In this document: positions 33,801-41,991 of the stretch, piece after piece
Layout of the letters: each line of letters begins with the position of its first letter
Position numbering within the stretch: position 1 is the first letter of the stretch
Source: Afifella sp. IM 167
Lineage (GTDB): Bacteria; Pseudomonadota; Alphaproteobacteria; Rhizobiales; Afifellaceae
Length of the DNA: 64,000 nucleotides
Direction: 5' to 3'
NCBI RefSeq assembly: GCF_020144925.1
Contig: NZ_NSLC01000014.1
Span: forward strand, 1 to 64,000
Program-made: the position numbers and the translations under genes
The notes under the pieces: model-generated
Seen by the model: only the letters and a program-made list of their open reading frames with translations
What the model was told of the DNA's origin: nothing
Database searches by the model: none

Positions 33801-36670
33801 TCTCCGGAACTGACGGCGCGGCGGACGACCTGACTGGTTCCGTCGACGACACGGCCGGCGACCTGACGGGCGCGGTGGGCGACACCCTGGATGGTCCGAC
33901 CGACGGCCTGGAAGAGGCAGCTGGCGATCTTCTGGCCGGCGATCCTCTCGCGGGCGACGGCGGTAGCCTCCTCGGTGACTCCCTGCTGGGCGACGGCGCG
34001 ACGGGCGAGGGCGATACCGAATTGGTTCTCGACGCCGATCTGGGTCTTCCCCTCGTGGACGACGTCACGGCGGATGCGGAAGTGATCCTCGATCCGGTGG
34101 AGGAGATCGTCGGCGACATCGACATCGATCTCGTGGCCGATCTCGACCTCTCCGGCACTGACGACACAACCAGCGACCTGACCGGCGCGGTGGGCGACAC
34201 GCTCGACGGTGCGACCGACGGCGTGGAAGAGGCGGCTGGCGATCTTCTGGCTGGCGATCCTCTCACGGGTGACGGCGGCCTCCTTGGAGACAGTCTGCTC
34301 GGCAACGGCGAGACGGGCGAAGGCGATGCCGACTTGGTGCTCGATGCCGATCTCGGTCTGCCCCTCGTGGAAGACGACGTCACGGCGGATGCGGAGGTGA
34401 TCCTCGATCCGGTGGAGGAGATCGTTGGCGACATCGACCTCGATGTCGTGGCCGATCTCGATCTCTCCGGCACCGACGATGCTGCCGTCGACCTGACGGG
34501 CGCGGTGGGCGACACCCTGGATGGTGCGACCGACGGTCTGGAAGAGGCGGCTGGCGACCTTCTGGCCGGCGATCCTCTCGCGGGTGATCCTCTCACTGGT
34601 GACGGCGGCGGCCTCCTCGGTGACTCCCTGCTGGGCGACGGCGAGACCGGCGAGGGCGATACTGACCTGGTGCTCGACGCGGATCTCGGTCTGCCCCTGG
34701 TGGAGGACGTCACGGCGGATGCGGAGGTGATCCTCGATCCGGTGGAGGAGATCGTCGGCGACATCGATATCGATGTGGTGGCCGATCTTGACCTCTCCGG
34801 CACCGAGGGCGCGGCGGACGACCTGACCGGCGCGGCCGAAGATCTGACTGGTGCCGTCGACGACACGGCCGGTGGCCTGACCGGCGGGGTGGGCGACATC
34901 CTGGATGGTGCGACCGACGGCATCGAAGAGGCGGCTGGCGATCTTCTGGCTGGCGATCCTCTCACTGGTGACGGAGGCGGCCTCCTCGGTAACACCCTCC
35001 TGGGCGACGGCGAGACGGCCGAGGGCGATACGGACCTGGTTCTCGACGCCGATCTCGGTCTTCCCCTCGCGGAAGATGATGTCACGGCGGATGCGGAGGT
35101 GATCCTCGATCCGGTGGAGGAGATCGTCGGCGACATCGATATCGATCTGGTGGCCGACCTCGACCTCTCCGGAACTGACGATGCTGCCGGTGACCTGATG
35201 ACCGGCGATCTCACCGGCGCGGCTGATGATATGACTGGTGCCGTCGATGACACGGCCGGCGATTTGACCGGTGCGGTGGGCGATACCCTCGACGGTGCCA
35301 CCGACGGCGTGGAAGAGGTGGCTGGCGATCTTCTCGCTGGCGACGGCGGCGGCCTCCTTGGAGACAGCCTCCTCGGCGACGGCGATACCGGCGAGGGCGA
35401 TACCGATCTGGTGCTCGACGCTGATCTCGGTCTGCCCCTCGTGGAGGACGTCACCGCGGATGCGGAGGTGATCCTCGATCCGGTGGAGGAGATCGTCGGC
35501 GACATCGATATCGATGTGGTGGCCGATCTCGACCTCTCCGGTACCGACGATGTGACCGGTGATCTGACTGGTTCTGTCGACGACACGGCCAGTGATCTGA
35601 CCGGTGCCGTGGGCGACACTCTCGACGGTGCGACCGACGGCGTGGAAGAGGCGGCTGGCGATCTTCTGGCCGGCGATCCTCTCGCGGGTGATCCTCTCAC
35701 TGGTGACGGCGGCGGCCTCCTTGGAGACAGCCTGCTCGGCGATGGCGACACGGGCGAGGGCGATACCGACCTGGTGCTCGACGCTGATCTCGGTCTGCCC
35801 CTCGTGGAAGATGATGTCACGGCAGATGCAGAGGTGATCCTCGATCCGGTGGAGGAGATCGTCGGCGACATCGATATCGATGTGGTGGCCGATCTCGACC
35901 TCTCCGGAACTGACGGCGCGGCGGACGACCTCACCGGCGATCTCACCGGCGCGGCTGATGATCTGACTGGTGCCGTCGACGACACGGCCAGTGATCTGAC
36001 CGCTGCCGTGGGCGACACGCTCGATGGTGCCGCCGACGGCGTGGAAGAGGCGGCTGGCGATCTTCTGGCCGGCGATCCTCTCACTGGTGACGGCGGCGGC
36101 CTCCTTGGAGACAGCCTGCTCGGCGATGGCGAAACCGGCGAGGGCGATACCGACTTGGTGCTCGATGCCGATCTCGGTCTGCCCCTCGTGGAGGACGTCA
36201 CGGCGGATGCGGAGGTGAACCTCGATCCGGTGGAGGAGATCGTCGGCGACATCGACATCGATCTCGTGGCCGATCTCGATCTCTCCGGCACCGACGACCT
36301 GACAGGCTCCCTCGACGAGGGCACCGATGCCCTTCTCGGCCTTGGCGAGACCGGCGATGGTGGTGCGGACGATGTCGCGCTCTTCGATGAGCTCGACTCC
36401 GAGCTCTTGCTCGGCCTCGACCTTGCCGAAGGCGGCGAAACGGACAGCAGCGGGAGCGAGGATCTGCTCGACACGACGGCCCTCCTGGAGGGCGATCCGA
36501 CGCTGAGCGATCTTCTCGGCGATCTCGGCGATCCGCTGCTGATCGACGACGGCGGCACGTCCGACATCGATCTCATTCCATTCGTCGATGACACGCAGGA
36601 CGCGAGCAGCGACGTTGGAGGTCTATTGTCGGGTGCGACGATCAAGCTCGGGGGAAGCTTCCACCTCTAG
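30857..36670 (+). CDS. Giant acidic repeat protein, probable type I secretion substrate
   Basis: 1937 residues from ATG 30857 with AGGAG 8 bp upstream. There is no signal peptide. Residues 1-100 are of ordinary composition; 101-225 are Asp/Gly/Ser rich; then come 15 repeats of 77-132 residues (31541-36300), each with the core DLVLDADLGLPLV, AEVILDPVEEIVGDIDIDV and ADLDL. A 120-residue unique tail ends LLSGATIKLGGSFHL, a short hydrophobic end as in many T1SS substrates. By eye there is no Lys, Arg or His from residue 97 to 1929 and no Cys. No RTX nonapeptides are present. Two ABC transporters and an HlyD adaptor follow directly, so export by them is the natural reading. A surface matrix, adhesin or metal-binding role is possible; function unknown. 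Confidence 0.88.
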   Translation: MAGAPTEGSALESKLYEAIDILENTGVVNGVNVSSASLAETVAASPLTGAEFSPRLGDFTNVVASLGSDGTTGTAAGVAPLDFEGVAATGTSAETRAPTSIDVQATDIEGVDLSALAVSAGSLGGGAGDAASGVAANLGNVTVDFSGLQVDPDALSGGDEDTLFSTDDAGSSSDEGAMDDPADDGVGGDPGDGGDGDGGGSGSGDGDGDGAGGGGSGGGGSGGGDGDIDLVLDTDVDLPLVDEVDVDAEVILDPIEEIVGDIDIEVGTDIDLDDVLDDPLDVVGDLLDGAIDDLFGDGDTGEGDTDLVLDADLGLPLVDDIAVDLEVILDPVEEIVGDIDIDVVADLDLEDVVGDTLETVGDTVGGVTDIVDGVIGGGDGGDGGLLGGGLLGDGDTGDGDTDLVLDADLGLPLVDDIDVDAEVILDPVEEIVGDIDIDVVADLDLENAVDDTLETVGETVGGVTDIVDGALGGGDGGGLLGGGLLGDGDTGDGDTDLVLDADLGLPLVDDIAADAEVILDPVEEIVGDIDIDVVADLDLEDAVDDTLETVGETVGGVTDIVDGALGGGDGGGLLGGGLLGDGDTGDGDTDLVLDADLGLPLVDDIDVDAEVILDPVEEIVGDIDIDVVADLDLSGTDDAAGDLTGAVGDTLDGATDAVGDTAGELTDGLLGGGDTGDGGGLLGDSLLGDGNTGEGDTDLVFDADLGLPLVDDIAADAEVILDPVEEIVGDIDIDVVADLDLSGTDDAAGDLTGDLTGAADDLTGAVDDTASDLTGVVGDTLDGVTDGVEEAAGDLLAGDPLAGEPLTGDGGGLLGDSLLGDGETGEGDTDLVLDADLDLPLVEDDVTADAEVILDPVEEIVGDIDIDVVADIDLSGTDDAAGDLTGAVDDTLDGATDAVGDTAGELTDGLLGGGDTGDGGSLLGDSLLGDGATGEGDTDLVLDADLGLPLVDDVTADAEVILDPVEEIVGDIDINVVADLDLSGTDGAADDLTGSVDDTAGDLTGAVGDTLDGPTDGLEEAAGDLLAGDPLAGDGGSLLGDSLLGDGATGEGDTELVLDADLGLPLVDDVTADAEVILDPVEEIVGDIDIDLVADLDLSGTDDTTSDLTGAVGDTLDGATDGVEEAAGDLLAGDPLTGDGGLLGDSLLGNGETGEGDADLVLDADLGLPLVEDDVTADAEVILDPVEEIVGDIDLDVVADLDLSGTDDAAVDLTGAVGDTLDGATDGLEEAAGDLLAGDPLAGDPLTGDGGGLLGDSLLGDGETGEGDTDLVLDADLGLPLVEDVTADAEVILDPVEEIVGDIDIDVVADLDLSGTEGAADDLTGAAEDLTGAVDDTAGGLTGGVGDILDGATDGIEEAAGDLLAGDPLTGDGGGLLGNTLLGDGETAEGDTDLVLDADLGLPLAEDDVTADAEVILDPVEEIVGDIDIDLVADLDLSGTDDAAGDLMTGDLTGAADDMTGAVDDTAGDLTGAVGDTLDGATDGVEEVAGDLLAGDGGGLLGDSLLGDGDTGEGDTDLVLDADLGLPLVEDVTADAEVILDPVEEIVGDIDIDVVADLDLSGTDDVTGDLTGSVDDTASDLTGAVGDTLDGATDGVEEAAGDLLAGDPLAGDPLTGDGGGLLGDSLLGDGDTGEGDTDLVLDADLGLPLVEDDVTADAEVILDPVEEIVGDIDIDVVADLDLSGTDGAADDLTGDLTGAADDLTGAVDDTASDLTAAVGDTLDGAADGVEEAAGDLLAGDPLTGDGGGLLGDSLLGDGETGEGDTDLVLDADLGLPLVEDVTADAEVNLDPVEEIVGDIDIDLVADLDLSGTDDLTGSLDEGTDALLGLGETGDGGADDVALFDELDSELLLGLDLAEGGETDSSGSEDLLDTTALLEGDPTLSDLLGDLGDPLLIDDGGTSDIDLIPFVDDTQDASSDVGGLLSGATIKLGGSFHL
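31541..36300 (+). repeat. 15 in-frame tandem repeats of about 230-400 bp in the acidic protein gene
   Basis: Repeat cores start at 31541, 31772, 32060, 32342, 32624, 32948, 33344, 33671, 34019, 34331, 34664, 35033, 35405, 35768 and 36152. Every interval (231, 288, 282, 282, 324, 396, 327, 348, 312, 333, 369, 372, 363, 384) is a multiple of three. The core of about 50 codons is nearly invariant; the following linker varies in length. Units 2-4 carry one linker type (ETVGETVGGVTDIVDG), units 5-14 another (DLSGTDDAAGDLTGAV). Units 3 and 4 are almost identical at the DNA level. Confidence 0.95.
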
Positions 36671-36691
36671 GTTCAACGCACGAAAGAATGG

Positions 36692-38371
36692 GTGGAGACC
36701 GGCTTGTTCAGCCATCGCGCCTGGAAGCGCCCCGTGGGGGCGCTTCTCCTGCTCACATTGACGCTGAACGTCCTCGGGCTGACGATCCCGCTGGCGGCTG
36801 CGCAGGTATTCGGCCGCATCATTCCGAATCCGGCCGGCTCCACGCTGCAGATCCTGGTGATCGGCGTCGTTGCCCTGGCGGCGCTCGAGGCGGTGCTGCG
36901 CTACGGCCGTTCGCTGATCCTCAATCGCACCGGCGCGAACTTCGCCGGCGTCGTCACCCACAGGCTTCTGTCGCATATCGTGCTCAGCGACCCGCCGGAG
37001 GGGCGCGTCATTTCCTCGCGCAGCGTGGAGTATCTCAACGCCATCCGGCAGATGCGCGAGAAGTACAACGGGCAGGTCCTGGTCAGCCTCTTCGAGCTCC
37101 TCTTCCTGCCGGTCATCGTCGGCGTCATCTTCTTTATCTCCTGGATGGCCGGCACCTTCGTCCTCTGCTGCCTTGCCGTCTTCGCCCTCGTGACGCTGAC
37201 CGACGCGGTCCATCTGAAGCGCCGCATCGAGGAAAGCTCTCTCGACAACGAGGAGCGTTACGCATTTCTCTTCGCCATGCTCGGCTCCATGCATTCCATC
37301 AAGGCGATGGGGATCGAGGAGAACATCCTGCGCCGCTACGAGGCGCATCAGGCGCGTATCGTCGACAACAATTACGCGATCGCCAAACTGACCGGGCGGC
37401 TCCTCAACAGTGCGCCGATCGCCAGCCAGGTTCTGATCGCGGCGATGCTTGCGCTCGGCGCTCTCTCGCTGGGGCGCGGCGAGATGACCATGGGCGGCGT
37501 CTCGGCACTGGTGCTCCTCAGCAGCCGCGTCATGGCGCCCCTGCAGCGCGCCGTCTTCACCTTCGTCCAGATGAAGGACATCGACGAGGCGGAGACCAAG
37601 GTGGAAGACCTTCTCGCCCAGCCGGTCATCTCCACGCCGGACGAAAGTCTCGACGTGAAGAACGAGGGCAGGGTGGAGATCGAAGGTCTTGCCTGGCGCA
37701 CGAAGGGCGCGCTGCCACTTTTCGAAGATGTCCGTCTTTCCATCCCGCCGGGCATGGCCGTCGCCCTGACCGGCCCTTCGGAAGAGGCCAAGTCCACGCT
37801 CCTGCAGATCATCGCCGGCATCCGCAAGCCCGCGGAGGGCGAAGTGCGCCTGAACGGGGTCCCGCCGACGAGCTATCCGCAGGAACTCCTCAATCGCTGC
37901 GTCGCCTATGTCCCCTCCGACGGCGTCCTGTTTCGCGGCACGCTGCGCGACAACATCACCCGCTTCGGTGAGGTCAGCGTTGCCGATGCCATGGAGGTCG
38001 CCTCCATCCTGGAGATCGATCACCTGATCAACGAGCTGCCGAACGGCCTCGATACGGAGCTGATCGGCTCGGCGAACGAGATCATCCCGCCGGGGCTTCG
38101 CCAGCAACTCGTCATTCTGCGGGCACTTGCCACCAGGCCGCGGCTGATCCTCCTCGACAATGCCGATCGCGGGCTCGACCGGGAAGGCTATGCCAAGCTC
38201 AACCGCTTCGTCGGCAAGGTGAAGGGGCAGGCCTCGCTCATCCTTGTCTCCGACGACGCCAATTTCCTCGGCGTCGCCAGCCAGCGCCTGTTCCTGGGGC
38301 GCGACGGTCTTTCCCCGGTGGAAGGCTTCAGCTTGCAGGAACGCACCTCCTACCGGGATCTCAAGATATGA
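36692..38371 (+). CDS. Type I secretion ABC transporter, degenerate-ATPase half
   Basis: 559 residues from GTG 36692, 21 bp after the repeat gene. Six membrane segments (about 15-300) belong to an exporter-type permease, then an ABC domain (about 325-555). The ATPase motifs are all altered: Walker A is GPSEEAKST (361-369) in place of GxxGxGKST, the Q-loop is YVPSDG, the signature is IIPPGLRQQ rather than LSGGQ, Walker B ends Asp489-Asn490 rather than Asp-Glu, and the switch position reads VSDDAN with no His. It probably binds but does not hydrolyse ATP, and pairs with the next gene product as a heterodimer in the inner membrane. No N-terminal C39-like domain is seen here. Confidence 0.88.
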   Translation: METGLFSHRAWKRPVGALLLLTLTLNVLGLTIPLAAAQVFGRIIPNPAGSTLQILVIGVVALAALEAVLRYGRSLILNRTGANFAGVVTHRLLSHIVLSDPPEGRVISSRSVEYLNAIRQMREKYNGQVLVSLFELLFLPVIVGVIFFISWMAGTFVLCCLAVFALVTLTDAVHLKRRIEESSLDNEERYAFLFAMLGSMHSIKAMGIEENILRRYEAHQARIVDNNYAIAKLTGRLLNSAPIASQVLIAAMLALGALSLGRGEMTMGGVSALVLLSSRVMAPLQRAVFTFVQMKDIDEAETKVEDLLAQPVISTPDESLDVKNEGRVEIEGLAWRTKGALPLFEDVRLSIPPGMAVALTGPSEEAKSTLLQIIAGIRKPAEGEVRLNGVPPTSYPQELLNRCVAYVPSDGVLFRGTLRDNITRFGEVSVADAMEVASILEIDHLINELPNGLDTELIGSANEIIPPGLRQQLVILRALATRPRLILLDNADRGLDREGYAKLNRFVGKVKGQASLILVSDDANFLGVASQRLFLGRDGLSPVEGFSLQERTSYRDLKI

Positions 38372-40644
38372 ACGCCTTCGCTTTCAAAGGCGCCGGACGG
38401 CAGGCGGTGATGGAGCCCGAAAGGGCCGTCGCCGAGGCGGAAGGGCTGCCCCGGGCGGAGCTCTATTCCGGCCGCCTGCCGGAGCGCACGCTCTGGCATA
38501 TGCGCTTTCGCGCCTCCGTCCATCGTCTGGAGACCCTGATCCGGCGCCATCGGGCGAGCATCTCGGACGAAGCAGGCCTTGAGCCGCTCTTCTGTGCCTT
38601 CACCCTGCTTCTGCGCATCGACTTTCCGCTTCGCCAGCTCCTGACGGCGCTCCCGGCCGAGCCGGGTCCGCTGCGCGTTTCGGGGCTGATCGGGGCCCTC
38701 GGCAATCTCGGCTTCTACCCGGCCGACGCTCGCCCCGACAATCACCTGATGCAGACCCGCGAGCCCTTCCTCTTCCTGCCTTCCGGCGGAGGCGCCGAAG
38801 TCGTCTTCCATTGCCCGGAGACCGGCACGCTGGAGCGTCTCCACGCCGACGGACGAATCGAGGAGGTGAAGTCGGCGCGCGATCTGGCAAAGGGCAAGTG
38901 CTGGACATTCGCGCTGAAGAGCGAGTCGCATCCGCTATCGGCGGTCCGGCGCAGCCACACAGGCCACAGCTGGTTCCGCGCGCTGCTGGCCAAGTTCGGC
39001 CGCGTCGGTTTCGGTCTGGTGATCACGAGCATGGCGATCGCGGTGACGAGCGTCATGCTGCCGCTCTTCACCATCCAGATCTACCTGCATGTCATCAGCC
39101 TGGGATCGCTCGATCCGCTGCCGGCCTTCATCGTCGGCATGGGACTGACCGTGGCCCTGGAAGCCGTGCTCCTGACCAAGCGCACGCGCATCCTCGCCTG
39201 GGTGGCGAACCGCATCGAATACCTGGTCAGCATCTCCTCCTTCGAGCGCATCCTGAAGATTAGGCCGTCCCTCTCCGAGCGCGCTGCGGTGACCGATCAG
39301 GCCGCGCGCCTGCGCACCTTCGAGAACATCCGCGACTTCATCACCGGCACGGCGGCGACCTCCCTTTTGGAGATTCCCGTCAGTATTCTGGCGACCTTCG
39401 TCATCGCGGTTCTTGCCGGATGGCTCGCGGTCATCCCCGTGCTCGGCATCTGCGCCCATCTCGCTCTGTTCTTCCTGCTGCGCCGCGAAGCGCGGATCCG
39501 GACGAGCATTGCGGCCGACGAATCGACCGAAATGCAGCGCATCACCATCGAAACACTGGAAAAGCGGGACGCGATCCGCCAGTCCGGCCTGCAGCACTTG
39601 TGGTCGGGCCGGATGATCGAGAGCGCCCGTCGCCAGCAGGCGGCGCAGCTTTCCTTGCGCACGCTCGGCTCGGCGGCCGAAGCCCTGTCGATGTTCGTGC
39701 TGACGACCTGCACGGTCTTCGTCCTCTGCTTCGGAACCCTGGAGGTCTGGTCCGGCATCGTCGGCACCGGCGGCCTCCTGGCCATCGTCATTCTCACGCT
39801 GCGCGCGCTGTCGCCCTATCACGTCCTTTGCCTCTCGCTGCAGCGCTTCGAACAGCTGCGCAACAGCATCGACCAGCTCAACACGCTGATGGAGGTTGCT
39901 CCCGAACGGGACGAGGAGCGCGAATACACGCAGATCCGCTCGATCGAAGGCGCCGTCAGCTTCCTCAATGTCGGCTTCCGCTCCAGGGATACCCGGCCCG
40001 TCTTTGTCGGCCTCGACATCGAGATCAGTCAGGGCGACGTCGTCGCCATCACCGGCGCCAACGGTACCGGCAAGTCGACGATCCTGAAGCTCGTCCAGGG
40101 CATGAGCGACCTTTCGATCGGCACCATCCGCATCGATGGCATCGACATGCGTCAGCTGCCGCAGGAGGATCTGAGGCGGCGCATCTCCTACGTGCCGCAG
40201 CAGCCCAAGCTCTTTCCGGGCTCGCTGCGCGACAACCTCCTTCTGGCGGATCCCCTGGCCAGCGAGGAGAAGCTCCGCAGCGCCCTGCGCACGGCCGGCC
40301 TGCTTGAAGATATCGAAGCGCTTCCGGACGGGCTCGATCACCCCTGCAGCGAGTCGGCGTCCGGCGACGTGCCTTCCGAGTTCCTTTTCAAATTCGCCAT
40401 CGCGCAGGCGATTTTAGTCAACGGTAATCTATTTCTGATTGATGAAATCCCGAACATGCTCCTCGACGGCGAGGTGGGAGAAGTGGTGCGTAATCTGATC
40501 CGCAGCTATCGCAACCGCGGGACGGTTCTGTTCGTCTCGCACCGTTCCGACTTTCTCGATCTGGCCGACCGCGTGGTGGCGCTGCGCTACGGCAAGGTGC
40601 CGGTGATCTCCACTCCCGAGCGCCTGCTTGCGAGGGCGGCATGA
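38368..40644 (+). CDS. Type I secretion ABC transporter, catalytic half with N-terminal C39-like region
   Basis: 758 residues, start overlapping the previous stop (ATGA). The first about 200 residues form a soluble domain whose order (FCAFTLLLRIDFPL, LIGALGNLGFYP, then FLFLPSG, GTLERLHADG) resembles the inactive C39-like domain of HlyB/LapB; the catalytic Cys and His are not in the expected places. Membrane domain about 205-500. The ABC domain keeps Walker A GANGTGKST (563-571), Q-loop YVPQQP, Walker B Asp692-Glu693 in LFLIDEIP and switch His725 in VSHRSD. The signature is again abnormal (SGDVPSEFLF instead of LSGGQ). It is presumably the ATP-hydrolysing half of the pair. Confidence 0.9.
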   Translation: MNAFAFKGAGRQAVMEPERAVAEAEGLPRAELYSGRLPERTLWHMRFRASVHRLETLIRRHRASISDEAGLEPLFCAFTLLLRIDFPLRQLLTALPAEPGPLRVSGLIGALGNLGFYPADARPDNHLMQTREPFLFLPSGGGAEVVFHCPETGTLERLHADGRIEEVKSARDLAKGKCWTFALKSESHPLSAVRRSHTGHSWFRALLAKFGRVGFGLVITSMAIAVTSVMLPLFTIQIYLHVISLGSLDPLPAFIVGMGLTVALEAVLLTKRTRILAWVANRIEYLVSISSFERILKIRPSLSERAAVTDQAARLRTFENIRDFITGTAATSLLEIPVSILATFVIAVLAGWLAVIPVLGICAHLALFFLLRREARIRTSIAADESTEMQRITIETLEKRDAIRQSGLQHLWSGRMIESARRQQAAQLSLRTLGSAAEALSMFVLTTCTVFVLCFGTLEVWSGIVGTGGLLAIVILTLRALSPYHVLCLSLQRFEQLRNSIDQLNTLMEVAPERDEEREYTQIRSIEGAVSFLNVGFRSRDTRPVFVGLDIEISQGDVVAITGANGTGKSTILKLVQGMSDLSIGTIRIDGIDMRQLPQEDLRRRISYVPQQPKLFPGSLRDNLLLADPLASEEKLRSALRTAGLLEDIEALPDGLDHPCSESASGDVPSEFLFKFAIAQAILVNGNLFLIDEIPNMLLDGEVGEVVRNLIRSYRNRGTVLFVSHRSDFLDLADRVVALRYGKVPVISTPERLLARAA

Positions 40645-41990
40645 GCCTCGTCACGATCGAACCGCGCCGGCGCGAGCCCGGGCGCGAGCTCGCGCCGCAG
40701 CTCCAGCGAGCGATCGCTCACCCCGTTTTCATCGAGGAGACGGCGCCTCAGATCTTCGTGCGTCGCGCCTGCATCATGATCGCCGTCGGCTTCTTCGCCC
40801 TGCTCGGATGGTCGGCGATCGCCAGGGTGCCGGAGGTCTCGCGTGCCGTCGGCACGATCCTGCCTTCCGGGCTGGAGCGCATCGTCCAGCATTACGAGGG
40901 CGGTGTCGTGCAGGATATCCTGGTTGCGCCGGGCGACCTTGTGGAGGAGGGCACGCCGCTCTTCGTCCTCGACGATGCGGCGACCAGCGAGGACGTGCAG
41001 GTCGCGGGCGGCCAGCGCCGCAACATCCTGACCCAGATCGAGGGCCTCATGTCGCTGACCGAGGAGCGCGAAGCGAACTTCTCGGCTTTCGGCCGGGACG
41101 ACGCGGTTTCCGCCTCGATGGCTTCCTACGAAGCGGAGCGGCGGGCTCTTCAGAGCCAGCGGCAGCTGCTGGAAAGCCAGATCCAGCAGGCGCGCCTGCT
41201 GATCTCCACGTATGACGCACAGCTGGCGGCCCTGGCGGACGACCGGGCCTTCGCCGAGGACAATTACGCCCGCATCGAGACGCTGGCGAACAAGGGCTAT
41301 TCCACGCGCACCCAGCTCGCCGAGCGGCGCAAGGACCTCCAGGATGTGGAGAACCGCACCCGCATCACCCTGGAGCGCAAGGAGACGGCGGTCGAGAAGC
41401 TCGGGGAGGCGGAAAAGAGCCTGGCCTCCTTCCTCGCCACCACGAAGTCCGACATTGCAAGGCGCGTCCAGGAGCTGCGCGCCTCCCTGACGACACTCGA
41501 CGGCGACGTCAGCAAGCGGTCGCGCCGCCAGGACCGTCTGACCGTCACCTCGCCGGTCCGCGGCATCGTCAAATCGCTCGGCGTCACCACGATCGGCGGC
41601 GTCGTCGCCTCCGGCGAGGCGCTCGCGACCATCGTGCCTGTCGGTGAGACGCTCTATGCGGAAACCCGCGTTCCGGTCGAGCAGATCGGTTACGTGAAGC
41701 CCGACCTGCCCGTGCGCGTGAAGGTGAGCGCCTTCGACTTCACCCGCTTCGGCTGGCTCGACGGCGAGGTGGCGTCGATCTCTCCGTCCTCCTTCTCCGG
41801 CGATGGGACCTCGCCTTACTACAAGGTCAAGGTCAGCCTTCAGAGCCATACCCTCCCATTCGCGCCGAGCGCCGAGCTGGCGCCGGGCATGGAGGTGACG
41901 GCCGACATCATCACCGGCGACAAGTCGATCCTCACCTACTTCCTCAGCCCGATCCGCAAGGCTCTGGACACTTCTTTCGGCGAGCGCTGA
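40641..41990 (+). CDS. HlyD-family membrane fusion protein of a type I secretion system
   Basis: 449 residues, ATG overlapping the ABC gene stop. A cytoplasmic N-terminus of about 45 residues, one membrane helix (about 46-65, IMIAVGFFALLGWSAIARV), a half-lipoyl motif (PSGLERIVQHYEGGVVQDIL), a long alpha-helical hairpin (about 115-280), the second lipoyl half (LTVTSPVRGIVKSLGVTT) and a beta-barrel (about 320-440). The sequence ending YFLSPIRKALDTSFGER is the standard C-terminal signature of T1SS adaptors (HlyD/PrtE/LapC). It links the ABC pair to an outer-membrane TolC-type channel, for which no gene is present in the window. Confidence 0.94.
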   Translation: MSLVTIEPRRREPGRELAPQLQRAIAHPVFIEETAPQIFVRRACIMIAVGFFALLGWSAIARVPEVSRAVGTILPSGLERIVQHYEGGVVQDILVAPGDLVEEGTPLFVLDDAATSEDVQVAGGQRRNILTQIEGLMSLTEEREANFSAFGRDDAVSASMASYEAERRALQSQRQLLESQIQQARLLISTYDAQLAALADDRAFAEDNYARIETLANKGYSTRTQLAERRKDLQDVENRTRITLERKETAVEKLGEAEKSLASFLATTKSDIARRVQELRASLTTLDGDVSKRSRRQDRLTVTSPVRGIVKSLGVTTIGGVVASGEALATIVPVGETLYAETRVPVEQIGYVKPDLPVRVKVSAFDFTRFGWLDGEVASISPSSFSGDGTSPYYKVKVSLQSHTLPFAPSAELAPGMEVTADIITGDKSILTYFLSPIRKALDTSFGER

Positions 41991-41991
41991 C

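Noticed and set aside
31541-36300. CRISPR-like repeat array
   Set aside because: Units are 230-400 bp, coding, in frame and different in length. There are no short uniform repeats with spacers and no cas genes.
31165-36645. Long antisense open frame (about 1826 codons) opposite the acidic repeat gene
   Set aside because: It mirrors the Asp/Gly/Val repeats as Ser/Pro/Arg-rich repeats, which follows from the codon bias of the sense gene. It has no recognisable domain and no ribosome binding site.
30857-36670. RTX-type adhesin or LapA/BapA adhesin
   Set aside because: No GGxGxDxux nonapeptides and no Ig-like big domains could be found. Only the secretion by a T1SS is shared.
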